Positions 42,584-52,020 of a stretch of DNA of 64,000 nucleotides are shown here, piece after piece. A program made the translations under genes and the position numbers. The notes beneath the pieces were generated by a model that saw only the letters and a program-made list of their open reading frames with translations, ran no database searches and was not told the DNA's origin. This stretch comes from Actinobacillus sp. (GTDB lineage: Bacteria > Pseudomonadota > Gammaproteobacteria > Enterobacterales > Pasteurellaceae), in assembly GCA_020026055.1 (NCBI GenBank), contig JAHHRA010000003.1, positions 1 through 64,000 of the forward strand, given 5' to 3'. How positions within the stretch are numbered: position 1 is the first letter of the stretch; each line of letters begins with the position of its first letter.

Positions 42584-43056
42584 AAAAATAATATAAAAAA
42601 AAATAATATACTTGCAAAGAGTAATATTAATATTTATTGATTCATATCATAATTTTTTTAATTATGATTGATTGTCTTGTCATTTTTAATATTGTTCCAG
42701 TAGTAACACAATACTTTATTTTAGAAAATCTATGACAAAACGATACACTTTTTGATGTACAATTACATAATCTCATTACACTCGTAATAATAGATTAATA
42801 GAGAATGAACTTAATAATACAAAACTACGTATTAACCAAATTCAAGAAAATATGAGAAGTATTGAAATCTGGACTGTTGCAGATGAACAACATTTCAATA
42901 TTGTAAAAATGACACTCGAATTTTTAGAAATAGTTACAACGTCACTTTAATTGTTATTAAATTCGCTTAATTAGCTTATTTGTGTTTTAATAACACAATA
43001 ATTTTTGCAAGGCACTATCATACATAAATAAGATATAAAGCAAGAAAGGAAGCCTC
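42584..43056. other. intergenic region upstream of accD
   Basis: About 470 bp, very A/T-rich. It holds a 23-bp inverted repeat at 42646-42668 (ATCATAATT, five T's, AATTATGAT) about 60 bp upstream of the candidate sRNA start, a matS-like site at 42933-42945, and an open frame from 42771 to TAA 42950 without start codon or recognisable product. Nothing else is seen. Confidence 0.5.
42933..42945. promoter_or_regulatory. matS-like site 1
   Basis: GTTACAACGTCAC differs from the E. coli MatP-binding consensus GTGACRNYGTCAC at one position. See the cluster with sites at 45369, 48648, 51946 and 54250. Confidence 0.65.
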
Positions 43057-43923
43057 ATGAACTGGATCGACAGAATTTTTAGTAAGCAAACTTCCTCAAG
43101 TGGTAAAAAAGCAAATATCCCAGAAGGGATTTGGACAAAATGTACGGGATGCGATCAAGTTTTGTATCGCGATGAACTGACTCGCCATCTAGAAGTTTGT
43201 CCAAAATGTGGTCATCATATGGCAATTGATGCAAGAAGTCGATTGTTAGCGTTACTTGATAAAGAAAACACACAGGAAATTGCGAGTGAACTTGAACCGA
43301 AAGATATTTTAAAATTCAAAGATTTAAAACGCTATAAAGAACGCCTCATACAAGCACAAAAAAATACGGGCGAAAAAGATGCACTTATTGCGATGAAAGG
43401 AACTTTATTCAATATGCCTGTTGTCGTTTGTGCAGCTAATTTTGACTTTATGGGAGGATCAATGGGAGCTGTAGTTGGTGCAAAATTTGTATTGGCTGTA
43501 GAAGAAGCAATGATGCTTGGTTGCCCACTTATCTCATTTTCTGCAAGTGGGGGAGCTCGTATGCAAGAAGCCCTTATCTCTCTTATGCAAATGGCTAAAA
43601 CAAGTGCTGCTTTAGCTAAATTAAAAGAAGCAAGTTTACCATTTGTTTCTGTTTTAACTAATCCAACTTTTGGGGGAGTATCTGCTAGTTATGCAATGTT
43701 AGGTGATATTATTATCGCCGAACCAAGAGCATTAATCGGTTTTGCAGGAGCACGTGTTATTGAACAGACAGTTCGTGAAACTTTACCTGAAGGATTTCAA
43801 CGAGCAGAATTTTTACTAGAAAAAGGTGCGATCGATATGATAGTGAAGCGCAGTGATATGCGAAATAGTATTGCTGATATTGTCGCAAAACTTATGCATA
43901 AACCCAATCCATTTAATGAGTAA
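43057..43923 (+). CDS. accD: acetyl-CoA carboxylase carboxyltransferase subunit beta AccD
   Basis: 288 residues. Zinc ribbon CTGCDQVLYR...CPKCGHHM near the N-terminus, then the crotonase-fold carboxyltransferase with MGGSMGAVVGAKFV, SASGGARMQEAL and FAGARVIEQTVRE. First step of fatty-acid synthesis with AccA. RBS AGGAAG. Precedes folC as in Haemophilus and E. coli. Confidence 0.97.
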   Translation: MNWIDRIFSKQTSSSGKKANIPEGIWTKCTGCDQVLYRDELTRHLEVCPKCGHHMAIDARSRLLALLDKENTQEIASELEPKDILKFKDLKRYKERLIQAQKNTGEKDALIAMKGTLFNMPVVVCAANFDFMGGSMGAVVGAKFVLAVEEAMMLGCPLISFSASGGARMQEALISLMQMAKTSAALAKLKEASLPFVSVLTNPTFGGVSASYAMLGDIIIAEPRALIGFAGARVIEQTVRETLPEGFQRAEFLLEKGAIDMIVKRSDMRNSIADIVAKLMHKPNPFNE

Positions 43924-43991
43924 TTTTTATTTTTAGAATGTTGAAAAAGTGTAATATACTACCGCTGGTATTGTAAAATCACAGGTTACAT

Positions 43992-45368
43992 ATGCAAGAA
44001 TTCGATAATATTATTCTTAATCAAGAAACGCCACTTAGTCAGTGGCTTTCTTATTTAGAACAAGCCCACGGAAAATTTATTGATCTTGGATTAACGCGAG
44101 TTGCTAAAGCTGCACAAGCATTAAATCTCACTCAAATCGCTCCTTTTGTCATTACTGTTGGTGGAACAAATGGTAAAGGGACAACTTGCAGGCTACTTGA
44201 AATGTTTTTATTAAGTTCGGGTTATAAAGTGGGCGTTTACTCCTCGCCACACTTACTGCACTACAGAGAACGTGTACGAATTAATAATCAATATTTGTCA
44301 GATCAAGAGCATTGTAACTCTTTTGATTTTATTGAAAAAAATAAATCAATTTCTTTAACTTATTTTGAATTTAGCACTTTATCAGCATTTAATTTGTTTA
44401 AACGAGCAAAACTTGATGTAGTCATTTTAGAAGTTGGATTAGGAGGACGTTTAGATGCAACTAATATTATTGATAGTGATATAGCAATTATCACTAGCAT
44501 TGATATTGATCATACAGCTTTCCTTGGTCATACACTTGAAGAAATCGGTTTTGAAAAAGCAGGTATTTTCCGAGCAAATAAACCTGCTATCGTCGGGGAG
44601 CCAAAAATACCAGACAGCGTTATAAACTACACAGAAAAGATGAATTGCTTTTTATTTTGTCGTGATCGTGATTGGACATTTAAAGAAAATGAAAATAGCT
44701 GGGAATGGCGAAGTCGGGACAAACATTACATGAATTTACCTAAACCATCCATCCCACTTGCCAATGCAGCAACTGGTCTGGCAGCCTTGCAATATTTACC
44801 TTTTACAATCACAGATGAAGTCGTCAAAAATGTATTAACCACAGTTGAGTTAACAGGACGTTTTCAAATTTTGTCGCTTAATTTGCGTCAAAAAATCGCA
44901 AAAAGATACCAGCTTAAAGAAAATGAAATGCCTCAAATTATTTTAGATGTAGGGCATAATCCCCATGCGGCGAGATATCTTGCTGATAAAATTAGGAAAC
45001 TAAAACAAGCTAATGTACACTGTATATTGTCACCAGAATCAACGATTCAAAAAACGTCGCTGTTTTCGGGAAAATTTTCTGCTTTTTGTGGCGTATTACG
45101 AGATAAAGATTTGAAAGGAATTTTACTACCACTTATTCCTGTGATAGATAGCTGGAATACTTTGACTTTATCAGGAAATAGAGGACAATCGGGTGAAGTG
45201 ATTAAAAATAAATTACATCAACTTGATGTAAAAGTACCTGTTAAAAGTTTTAATGAAATGGAAGAGGGGTTGTCTAACATTTTGCGAAAGCTACAAAAAC
45301 AAGATGTGCTTATCATATTTGGATCTTTCCATACTGTTGCAGAAGTTATGCTCCTTTTAAGCGAATAA
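43992..45368 (+). CDS. folC: bifunctional folylpolyglutamate/dihydrofolate synthase FolC with an internal palindromic insertion
   Basis: 458 residues. Mur-ligase family: P-loop TVGGTNGKGTTCRLLEMF, ILEVGLGGRLDATNI and ITSIDIDHTAFLGHTLEEIG are intact, as is the C-terminal ILDVGHNPHAARYLADKI. After this, relatives go directly through a short turn to the strand that here reads AFCGVLRDKDL; this protein instead has about 20 extra residues (ANVHCILSPESTIQKTSLFS and on). The end of the insertion and the following strand are encoded by a 41-bp palindromic element (45054-45094). The frame is open throughout, so the protein is probably functional. Confidence 0.94.
   Translation: MQEFDNIILNQETPLSQWLSYLEQAHGKFIDLGLTRVAKAAQALNLTQIAPFVITVGGTNGKGTTCRLLEMFLLSSGYKVGVYSSPHLLHYRERVRINNQYLSDQEHCNSFDFIEKNKSISLTYFEFSTLSAFNLFKRAKLDVVILEVGLGGRLDATNIIDSDIAIITSIDIDHTAFLGHTLEEIGFEKAGIFRANKPAIVGEPKIPDSVINYTEKMNCFLFCRDRDWTFKENENSWEWRSRDKHYMNLPKPSIPLANAATGLAALQYLPFTITDEVVKNVLTTVELTGRFQILSLNLRQKIAKRYQLKENEMPQIILDVGHNPHAARYLADKIRKLKQANVHCILSPESTIQKTSLFSGKFSAFCGVLRDKDLKGILLPLIPVIDSWNTLTLSGNRGQSGEVIKNKLHQLDVKVPVKSFNEMEEGLSNILRKLQKQDVLIIFGSFHTVAEVMLLLSE
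45054..45094 (+). repeat. 41-bp palindromic element inserted in frame in folC
   Basis: Ends ACGTCGC and GTGGCGT, core GGGAAAATTTTC. Aligned without gaps to the metG element at 56948-56988 it is identical at 34 of 41 positions. It encodes SLFSGKFSAFCGV in the folC frame. Confidence 0.8.
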
Positions 45369-45381
45369 GTGACGTCGTCAC
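45369..45381. promoter_or_regulatory. matS site 2 (perfect consensus)
   Basis: GTGACGTCGTCAC matches GTGACRNYGTCAC exactly, directly after the folC stop codon. In E. coli MatP binds such sites to build the Ter macrodomain. Confidence 0.8.
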
Positions 45382-45467
45382 AACTTACATTTGTTTAATA
45401 AGAATACTACTTTTTAAAGTTACTGAAAAATCCTTATGAGTTTAATTATTGTATAAAGGAAAAATAG

Positions 45468-46526
45468 ATGTTTACATTATTGAAAAATTGGTATATTCGA
45501 CGATTTAGTGATCCGCAGGCGGTTGCATTTTTAACACTTCTTCTCTTCGCTATTTTTATTTTTTATTTCTTTAGTGGAATACTTGCACCTTTATTTATTG
45601 CTATTATTCTTGCTTACTTGCTTGAATATCCTATTTCTTTATTGCAAAAATTACGATTTCCTCGCTTATTAAGCATCATTCTTGTCCTTTGTACAACTTT
45701 TGGTATTGTTTTTATCATACTATTTGGCATTTTCCCAATCTTGTGGAGTCAGTTAGTCAAATTAGTTACTGATTTGCCAACAATGTTCAATCAAACTAAC
45801 AACTGGTTACTTGATTTACCAAACCATTATCCAGCATTAACTGACTATAAAATGGTAGATAGTCTTTTCTCTAGCCTAAAAAACAAGATATTAGGACTTG
45901 CTGAAAGTGCTTTAGGTTTTTCAGTTAGTTCTTTGATTAACTTAGTATCACTTGGCATTTATGCTTTCCTTGTTCCTTTTATGATATTTTTCTTATTAAA
46001 AGATAAGAATGATCTGATTGATTATGTGCTTCAATATTTGCCACGTGATCAAGTGTTAGTGAAGAAAGTTTGGAATGAGATGCAAATTCAAATTGCTAAT
46101 TATATACGTGGAAAATTATTTGAAATGTTTGTAATGACAATTGTTACTTACTTTATTTTCTTATATTTCCAACTAAATTATGCACTTTTGTTGGCTGTTG
46201 TAGTTGGGATCTCTGTATTGATCCCTTACATTGGGATTGTCATTGTCTCTATTCCAGTAGCAATAGTTGCAATCTTTCAATTTGGTACAACACCAACGTT
46301 TGCTTATTTAATGATTGCTTACATCACTGCACAACTATTAGATGGTAATGTAGTAGTACCTTTTTTATTTTCTGAGGCAGTCAATCTTACTCCATTAACA
46401 ATTATGGTTGCGGTACTTATTTTTGGAGGGATTTGGGGGTTTTGGGGAGTGTTTTTCGCAATTCCACTCGCAACTTTTATTAAAGCTATCGTCACATCTT
46501 GGCCATCTTCAGAAGATGTAAAATAA
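45468..46526 (+). CDS. AI-2E transporter family (PerM/YdiK-like) membrane protein
   Basis: 352 residues with eight predicted membrane segments in the PF01594 pattern: LLFAIFIFYFFSGILAPLFI, AIILAYLLEYPI, a central hydrophilic region, VVGISVLIPYIGIVIVSIPV and QLLDGNVVVPFLFSEAVNL, the conserved family motif. The length and C-terminus (ATFIKAIVTSWP) fit PerM. Members are implicated in autoinducer-2 export or Na+/H+ antiport; the substrate is not known here. Confidence 0.9.
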   Translation: MFTLLKNWYIRRFSDPQAVAFLTLLLFAIFIFYFFSGILAPLFIAIILAYLLEYPISLLQKLRFPRLLSIILVLCTTFGIVFIILFGIFPILWSQLVKLVTDLPTMFNQTNNWLLDLPNHYPALTDYKMVDSLFSSLKNKILGLAESALGFSVSSLINLVSLGIYAFLVPFMIFFLLKDKNDLIDYVLQYLPRDQVLVKKVWNEMQIQIANYIRGKLFEMFVMTIVTYFIFLYFQLNYALLLAVVVGISVLIPYIGIVIVSIPVAIVAIFQFGTTPTFAYLMIAYITAQLLDGNVVVPFLFSEAVNLTPLTIMVAVLIFGGIWGFWGVFFAIPLATFIKAIVTSWPSSEDVK

Positions 46527-46553
46527 TTGTCAATTTCATAAAGGAGTGATCTA

Positions 46554-47999
46554 TTGAAAAAAGGAGCTATTTATCTCATCTTTTTTGTACTCTCACTTTT
46601 ATTGTGGGGAGCAGACATGGTTTTTTTTGAAGAACGTCCACAATCATATTCAGATATTAAAAAATATCATGAGAGTAGCAATTATATTAAAGAAAATAAC
46701 TTATTAAGAGTAGGTGTCGTTGCTAACCCAGTTTCTTATTTTATTACTTCTAAGGGTGCAAGTGGTTTAGAGTACGATTTAAGTCATGCTTTTGCAGAAT
46801 ATTTAGGAATGGGAATAAAAATCATTGAATACCCAACAAAAGAAACATTATTTAAAGCACTTACTCAGCATAAAATTGACATTGCTACATCAAATCTTTT
46901 GTTTGAACCTCAGAAAACAGCATTTTATCAATTAGGACCTGCATATTATTCTGCTTCTTGGCAATTAGTTTACCGTAAAGGAAGAGGGCGTCCAAAAAGT
47001 TTAAATGACTTGCTTGGAGTACTAGTTATTTCTAAAGGTGCAGGTTTAAATAATTTATTAGTAAACTTAAAAAAACAATATCCTAATTTAAATTGGAGAA
47101 TTGAAGATAAAACAGAGGAAGAGTTACTTATTGATGTTGCAAATGGCAGGATTCCGTACACAATATCGAATTCTATTTTAGTAGCAGCTACTCAAACAAT
47201 CCGTCCAAATGTAGCCATTGCATTTGACGTTACCGATGAAACAACAATCCATTGGTATTTAGCGAAAAATGAGCATTCTGAGTTACAAACAAAATTACTC
47301 GATTTTATGAACAAAGCAATAGAAAATGGTGTTGTCGCAAATTTAGAAGAAAAATACATTAATCACTTGAAAGAATTTGACTATGTAGATAGTCGTACTT
47401 GTATAAAAGCGATAAGAGATATTTTACCTAAATACAAAGCATTTTTTGAAGAATACCGTGGAAATTTAGATTGGCGATTATTAGCAGCTGTTGCATATCA
47501 AGAATCACACTGGGATCCATTAGCCACATCATCAACAGGTGTTAGAGGAATAATGATGTTAACTAAACCAACTGCAGAAGCGATGAATGTTACCGACAGA
47601 TTGAATGCTAAACAAAGTATACGTGGTGGGGCAGATTACTTAAATTCATTACTACAAAAAATACCAACTTCTGTTCAAGAAGAACAACGTATTTGGTATG
47701 CACTTGTTGCTTATAATATGGGACTTGGACATCTTTTTGATGTTTTACAATTGACTAAGGATTTAGGCGGAGACGCCGATAATTGGTTAGATGTGAAGAA
47801 TAATTTACCGTTGTTAGAAAAACAAGAATATTACAGTAAGCTAAAATATGGTCATGCAAGAGGTAGCCAAGCTTTTCAATATGTTGAAAATATTAAGCGT
47901 TATCTTCACATTATAGAGAATTACAGTCGCACAGAAAAAAATAATAAATTGAATTTATTGCCTTCAAAAGAACAAGATTTAGCATTAACAACAAAATAA
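46554..47999 (+). CDS. mltF: membrane-bound lytic murein transglycosylase F MltF
   Basis: 481 residues from a TTG start with AAGGAG 7 bases upstream. A hydrophobic N-terminal segment without lipobox, then an SBP_bac_3-type regulatory domain (about 45-270, LRVGVVANPVSYF, GLEYDLSHAFAEYLG) and a C-terminal SLT domain with the catalytic glutamate in AVAYQESHWDPLATSSTG. Cleaves peptidoglycan to 1,6-anhydro-muropeptides, the substrate of AmpG and its recycling pathway. Confidence 0.93.
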   Translation: MKKGAIYLIFFVLSLLLWGADMVFFEERPQSYSDIKKYHESSNYIKENNLLRVGVVANPVSYFITSKGASGLEYDLSHAFAEYLGMGIKIIEYPTKETLFKALTQHKIDIATSNLLFEPQKTAFYQLGPAYYSASWQLVYRKGRGRPKSLNDLLGVLVISKGAGLNNLLVNLKKQYPNLNWRIEDKTEEELLIDVANGRIPYTISNSILVAATQTIRPNVAIAFDVTDETTIHWYLAKNEHSELQTKLLDFMNKAIENGVVANLEEKYINHLKEFDYVDSRTCIKAIRDILPKYKAFFEEYRGNLDWRLLAAVAYQESHWDPLATSSTGVRGIMMLTKPTAEAMNVTDRLNAKQSIRGGADYLNSLLQKIPTSVQEEQRIWYALVAYNMGLGHLFDVLQLTKDLGGDADNWLDVKNNLPLLEKQEYYSKLKYGHARGSQAFQYVENIKRYLHIIENYSRTEKNNKLNLLPSKEQDLALTTK

Positions 48000-48011
48000 T
48001 TCTTCTAACAT

Positions 48012-48476
48012 TTAATTTATTTCATTCTTTACAAAAATATTAGCACAGCTTCCATCCCAATTTACGCCTAACAAAGTTGCAGGATGAAAACTGTGATATC
48101 CCGTGTTATGTGTTAAATTTGCTATTAACTCACCGACAATTGGAATGTGCGAAATAATCAAAACATTTTGCATATTTTGTTCTCTTAATAGATATAAACA
48201 ATTTAATATTTTCTCACTATCACCAAATGGTATTAAAAGAGGTTCCAACTCTATTTTATTAGCAAGTGTTTGTTGATACGCTAAATTTATCTCATCAAAA
48301 GTTTCACGAGTACGTCGATAGGGGCTTACTAAAACTTTATCTAATGAAATTCCTTGTTTAAATAACCATTCTCCCTGACTATAAGCTTGCTTTTTACCAA
48401 AATCAGTTAAAGAACGCAATTCGTCTGATTGAGCAAAATTTGAAGCTTGTCCATGGCGCATAATAAAAATATTCAT
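48012..48476 (-). CDS. sixA: phosphohistidine phosphatase SixA
   Basis: 154 residues. Histidine-phosphatase fold with the RHG signature in IFIMRHGQASNFAQSDELRS and the second histidine in IISHIPIVGEL. In E. coli SixA dephosphorylates the ArcB HPt domain and NPr. Convergent with mltF (12 bp). Confidence 0.9.
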   Translation of the reverse strand: MNIFIMRHGQASNFAQSDELRSLTDFGKKQAYSQGEWLFKQGISLDKVLVSPYRRTRETFDEINLAYQQTLANKIELEPLLIPFGDSEKILNCLYLLREQNMQNVLIISHIPIVGELIANLTHNTGYHSFHPATLLGVNWDGSCANIFVKNEIN

Positions 48477-48647
48477 TCTTATTTCATCCTTTTTAAATTA
48501 GAAAGTTACATTCCAAATATTTACTCACAAAATGTCTTAATATTTTGTTTGAATTTATATTTCATCACTGAAGTCGATGTTAACGTTAAAAAACTACAAA
48601 TTTGTACAAAAATTTCTGATTTTTTCAACGTAAACACTTTGTTTATT

Positions 48648-48660
48648 GTTACGTTGTAAC
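48648..48660. promoter_or_regulatory. matS-like site 3
   Basis: GTTACGTTGTAAC keeps the R-N-Y spacer and both TAC/GTA halves but carries symmetric G-to-T and C-to-A changes. It extends to a perfect 8-bp inverted repeat (48645-48663), 5 bp past the glmM stop. Confidence 0.55.
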
Positions 48661-48668
48661 AATCATTA

Positions 48669-50003
48669 TCAAATTTCGTTAATTACATTCGCAATTTTTT
48701 TCGCATAAGTTTGTGCTTTAACAATATCTTGGCATTCTACCATCACTCGAATAAGAGGTTCAGTGCCAGATTTACGTAGCAAAATACGCCCCGTATTACT
48801 AAGTGCTGTTTCAACTTCTGTCGCTATTGCTTTCACTTTAGCAGAGTTTAAAGGATTTTTACCACCTTCAAAACGCACATTGATCAAAACTTGTGGGTAG
48901 AGTTGAACCGCTTTCGTGAGTGCATGCAAAGATAATTTGTTTTGAACCATCGCTCGTAAAACTTGTAATGAAGCAATGATACCGTCACCTGTACTATTTT
49001 TATTAGCAATAATGATATGTCCTGAATTTTCTCCACCTAAAAGCCAACCATTAGCTTGCATTTTTTCTAATACGTATCGATCACCTACATTAGCACGGAC
49101 AAATGGAATAGCTAATTCTTTTAAAGCGATTTCAAGACGCATATTGCTCATTAAAGTACCGACTACACCACCTTTTAATTTGCCACTGCGCAACATTTCA
49201 CGAGCAATAATAAACAGAATTTGGTCACCATCAACTTTGTTTCCTAAATGATCAACCATAATTAAACGATCACCATCACCGTCGTAAGCCAAACCAACAT
49301 CTGCTTTAGTAGCCAATACTTTAGTTTGTAATGCAAGAATATCAGTTGCACCGCATTCTCTATTGATATTCACTCCGTTTGGCGATGTCCCAATTTCAAT
49401 TACAGTTGCACCAAGTTCACGCATCACATTTGGTGCGATATGATAAGTCGCCCCATTTGCACAATCAACAACAATTTTATAACCTTCAAGACTTAAATCT
49501 GCGGGGAAAGTACTTTTGCAAAATTCAATGTAACGACCAGCAGCATCAGTTATCCGACTTGCTTTACCAAGTTCGGCAGAGGGTACACAATCCATCGGCT
49601 TTTCAAGCATCTCTTCGATGGCAAGCTCAATCTCATCAGGCAATTTTGTCCCTTGAGGAGAAAAAAATTTAATCCCATTATCATCAAAAGGATTATGTGA
49701 TGCTGAAATTACGATCCCTGCTTCAGCTCGGAAAGTATGAGTTAAATAAGCAATCGCAGGAGTTGGCATTGGTCCAGTAAAAGCAGCGGAAACGCCTGCT
49801 GCAGCCAATCCTGCTTCTAATGCTGATTCCAACATATAACCAGAAATACGAGTATCTTTACCAATTAACACTTTCTTTGATCCTGTATTAGCAAGTACTT
49901 TTCCTGCAGCCCATCCGAGTTTAAGTACAAAATCAGGTGTGATAGGGGATTTCCCTACCTTACCACGTACACCATCAGTGCCAAAATATTGACGTTCTTT
50001 CAT
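48669..50003 (-). CDS. glmM: phosphoglucosamine mutase GlmM
   Basis: 444 residues. Alpha-D-phosphohexomutase: active-site serine in GIVISASHNPFDDNGIKFF, metal-binding loop in YDGDGDRLIMVD, sugar loop GENSGHII and the phosphate-binding end RKSGTEPLIRVM. Makes glucosamine-1-phosphate for UDP-GlcNAc. Ten bases downstream of folP, the usual folP-glmM operon. Confidence 0.97.
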   Translation of the reverse strand: MKERQYFGTDGVRGKVGKSPITPDFVLKLGWAAGKVLANTGSKKVLIGKDTRISGYMLESALEAGLAAAGVSAAFTGPMPTPAIAYLTHTFRAEAGIVISASHNPFDDNGIKFFSPQGTKLPDEIELAIEEMLEKPMDCVPSAELGKASRITDAAGRYIEFCKSTFPADLSLEGYKIVVDCANGATYHIAPNVMRELGATVIEIGTSPNGVNINRECGATDILALQTKVLATKADVGLAYDGDGDRLIMVDHLGNKVDGDQILFIIAREMLRSGKLKGGVVGTLMSNMRLEIALKELAIPFVRANVGDRYVLEKMQANGWLLGGENSGHIIIANKNSTGDGIIASLQVLRAMVQNKLSLHALTKAVQLYPQVLINVRFEGGKNPLNSAKVKAIATEVETALSNTGRILLRKSGTEPLIRVMVECQDIVKAQTYAKKIANVINEI

Positions 50004-50013
50004 CTAAAAATCC

Positions 50014-50856
50014 TTATTTCATAAATAATTCCGCATTTAACATTGCTTGCCAGATATCTAACGCATCTCTAGTTGCTCCAACATCGTGAACACGTAAAAT
50101 TCTAGCACCTTGTTGAGCGGCTAAAAGAGCAGCAACGACACTACCAACGAGACGTTCTGCAATCGGTTTATTCAATACTTGTCCAATCATTTTTTTGCGT
50201 GAAACCCCAACTAATAAGGGGTAGGTGTATTGAGAAAAAAAATGGGTATGTTGCAGTAATTGATAATTATGAACAAGTGCTTTACCAAAACCAAATCCTA
50301 AATCCCAAATAATATTTTGTTTTTTGATCCCTGCTAGCTGGGCAATTTGAGTTCGTTCAAGCAAAAAAGCTAACACTTCTTCAACAACATTTTGATAACT
50401 TGGGTTAGTTTGCATTGTTTTAGGTTCGCCTTGCATATGCATTAAGCATATAGGTAAATTGAGTTTTGCCACGGTCTCAAGTGCATTAGGCTCTTGCAAT
50501 GCACGTACATCATTAATTAAATCCATCCCCACTTTAGCAGCCTCTAACATTACGTTGGCTTTTGAAGTATCTACTGAAATCCAGCAATCAAATCGTTTAG
50601 AGATAGCTTCTACTACTGGAATAACACGTTCTAACTCTTGTTGTTCTGAAACTACGTCAGCGTTAGGTCTTGTTGATTCTCCTCCCACATCAATAATGCG
50701 TGCTCCTTCTTGCAACATTTTTTCGACTTGATAAAGTGCATCATCAAGTCGCAAAAATAATCCTGCATCTGAAAAAGAGTCAGGCGTAATGTTCAAAATT
50801 CCCATAATCTTAGGCGTACTAAGATCCAGTAATTTATCGCGAGCTTGCAATTGCAT
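50014..50856 (-). CDS. folP: dihydropteroate synthase FolP
   Basis: 280 residues. TIM barrel with the two signatures MGILNITPDSFSDAG and IIDVGGESTRPNA, plus DLGFGFGKA and VGVSRKKMIGQVL. Sulfonamide target in folate synthesis; its product feeds the FolC enzyme encoded 5 kb away. Confidence 0.97.
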   Translation of the reverse strand: MQLQARDKLLDLSTPKIMGILNITPDSFSDAGLFLRLDDALYQVEKMLQEGARIIDVGGESTRPNADVVSEQQELERVIPVVEAISKRFDCWISVDTSKANVMLEAAKVGMDLINDVRALQEPNALETVAKLNLPICLMHMQGEPKTMQTNPSYQNVVEEVLAFLLERTQIAQLAGIKKQNIIWDLGFGFGKALVHNYQLLQHTHFFSQYTYPLLVGVSRKKMIGQVLNKPIAERLVGSVVAALLAAQQGARILRVHDVGATRDALDIWQAMLNAELFMK

Positions 50857-50999
50857 AAAAATAACCTAAATTTTCTAAAGAGTGACCATTATAACGAAAA
50901 GCATTTCAAAAAAATATTAAAAGACTAATGCGAAACAGAGTTTTTATTATAAGATAAGCAATAGACTTCTATTTAAATTAAACAGATGAGGGTGAATAT

Positions 51000-51899
51000 A
51001 TGAAACACACAAACATTTCAAATCGTCTACAAAATGTATTGAGTGAACTAAACAATTCTATACTCGCAGAAGACATGTGGCAGATTTTAAATGGACAAAA
51101 TTTCGATGGTTTTTTAACTAAATTGACAATAAATTATTTGTGCAAAAAACACCGAATTTCAACAGAGGAACTAGCTCTAATGTTACTTCCTATTGTTGCA
51201 AGTTATGCTAATCCGATAATTTCAAATTTTAGTGTAGGTGCTATAACAAAAGGGGAGTCTGGACATTTTTATTTTGGGGCTAATCAAGAGTTTTGTACAA
51301 CTACTATTGCTCAAACAATTCACGCTGAACAAAGTGCCATAAGCCACGCTTGGATGCGAGGGGAAAAAAGCATTACTGATATATATGTCAATTACAGTCC
51401 TTGTGGTCATTGTCGCCAATTTATGAATGAACTGAACTCGGCATCAAATTTATTAATTCATTTACCGAATGAATTAGCTCATAATTTATATCACTATTTA
51501 CCAAATGCGTTTGGTCCCAAAGATTTAAAAATGCCAATATTGTTAATGGATAAAGAAAATAATCATTTATCTTATGAAACTACGTCATCTCTTAAATTAG
51601 CTGCACTCAATGCTGCCAATCGTAGCCACGCTCCTTATTCCAAAACTTACTGTGGTGTCGCTGTAGAACTTAAAAATGGAAATCTCTACTCAGGTAGTTA
51701 TGCTGAAAATGCTGCTTTCAATCCAAGTTTACCAGCATTACAAGTTACTTTAAATTTAGTCAGAATGCACGGTGAAAACTTAGCCAATATCCAAAAAATT
51801 GTAATGATCGAAAAACCAACTACGTTATCTTATCGTCACAGTGCTGAAGAACTATTGAAAATACTAGAAATAGGGGAGTTTGAATACATTGAATTATAG
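51000..51899 (+). CDS. cdd: cytidine deaminase Cdd
   Basis: 299 residues, the long dimeric two-domain type. Zinc site in TIHAEQSAISHAW and NYSPCGHCRQFMNEL in the first domain; the second domain keeps the fold (APYSKTYCGVAVELKNGNLY) without zinc ligands, as in E. coli Cdd. Pyrimidine salvage, cytidine to uridine. Confidence 0.96.
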   Translation: MKHTNISNRLQNVLSELNNSILAEDMWQILNGQNFDGFLTKLTINYLCKKHRISTEELALMLLPIVASYANPIISNFSVGAITKGESGHFYFGANQEFCTTTIAQTIHAEQSAISHAWMRGEKSITDIYVNYSPCGHCRQFMNELNSASNLLIHLPNELAHNLYHYLPNAFGPKDLKMPILLMDKENNHLSYETTSSLKLAALNAANRSHAPYSKTYCGVAVELKNGNLYSGSYAENAAFNPSLPALQVTLNLVRMHGENLANIQKIVMIEKPTTLSYRHSAEELLKILEIGEFEYIEL

Positions 51900-51945
51900 C
51901 TCATTTCTTGAATTTACTTAAAATAATGCAAGAGTAAAATAATTA

Positions 51946-51958
51946 GTTACAACGTCAC
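51946..51958. promoter_or_regulatory. matS-like site 4
   Basis: GTTACAACGTCAC, identical to site 1, lies 47 bp after the cdd stop and 880 bp from dif. Confidence 0.65.
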
Positions 51959-52020
51959 AAAAGTTCTTTATTTAACAAAAAAAGATGAGGCAATCTCATC
52001 CTTTTTATTTAGATAACATT

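Noticed and set aside
42646..42668. Inverted repeat considered as a Fur box
   Set aside because: ATCATAATT/AATTATGAT lacks the GATAATGAT hexamer phasing of Fur sites; kept only as an unexplained operator-like repeat near the candidate sRNA.
42771..42950. Open frame of about 60 codons before accD ending at TAA 42948
   Set aside because: No start codon or RBS at its beginning, no recognisable product, and its 3' end overlaps a matS-like site. Could be gene debris but unsupported.
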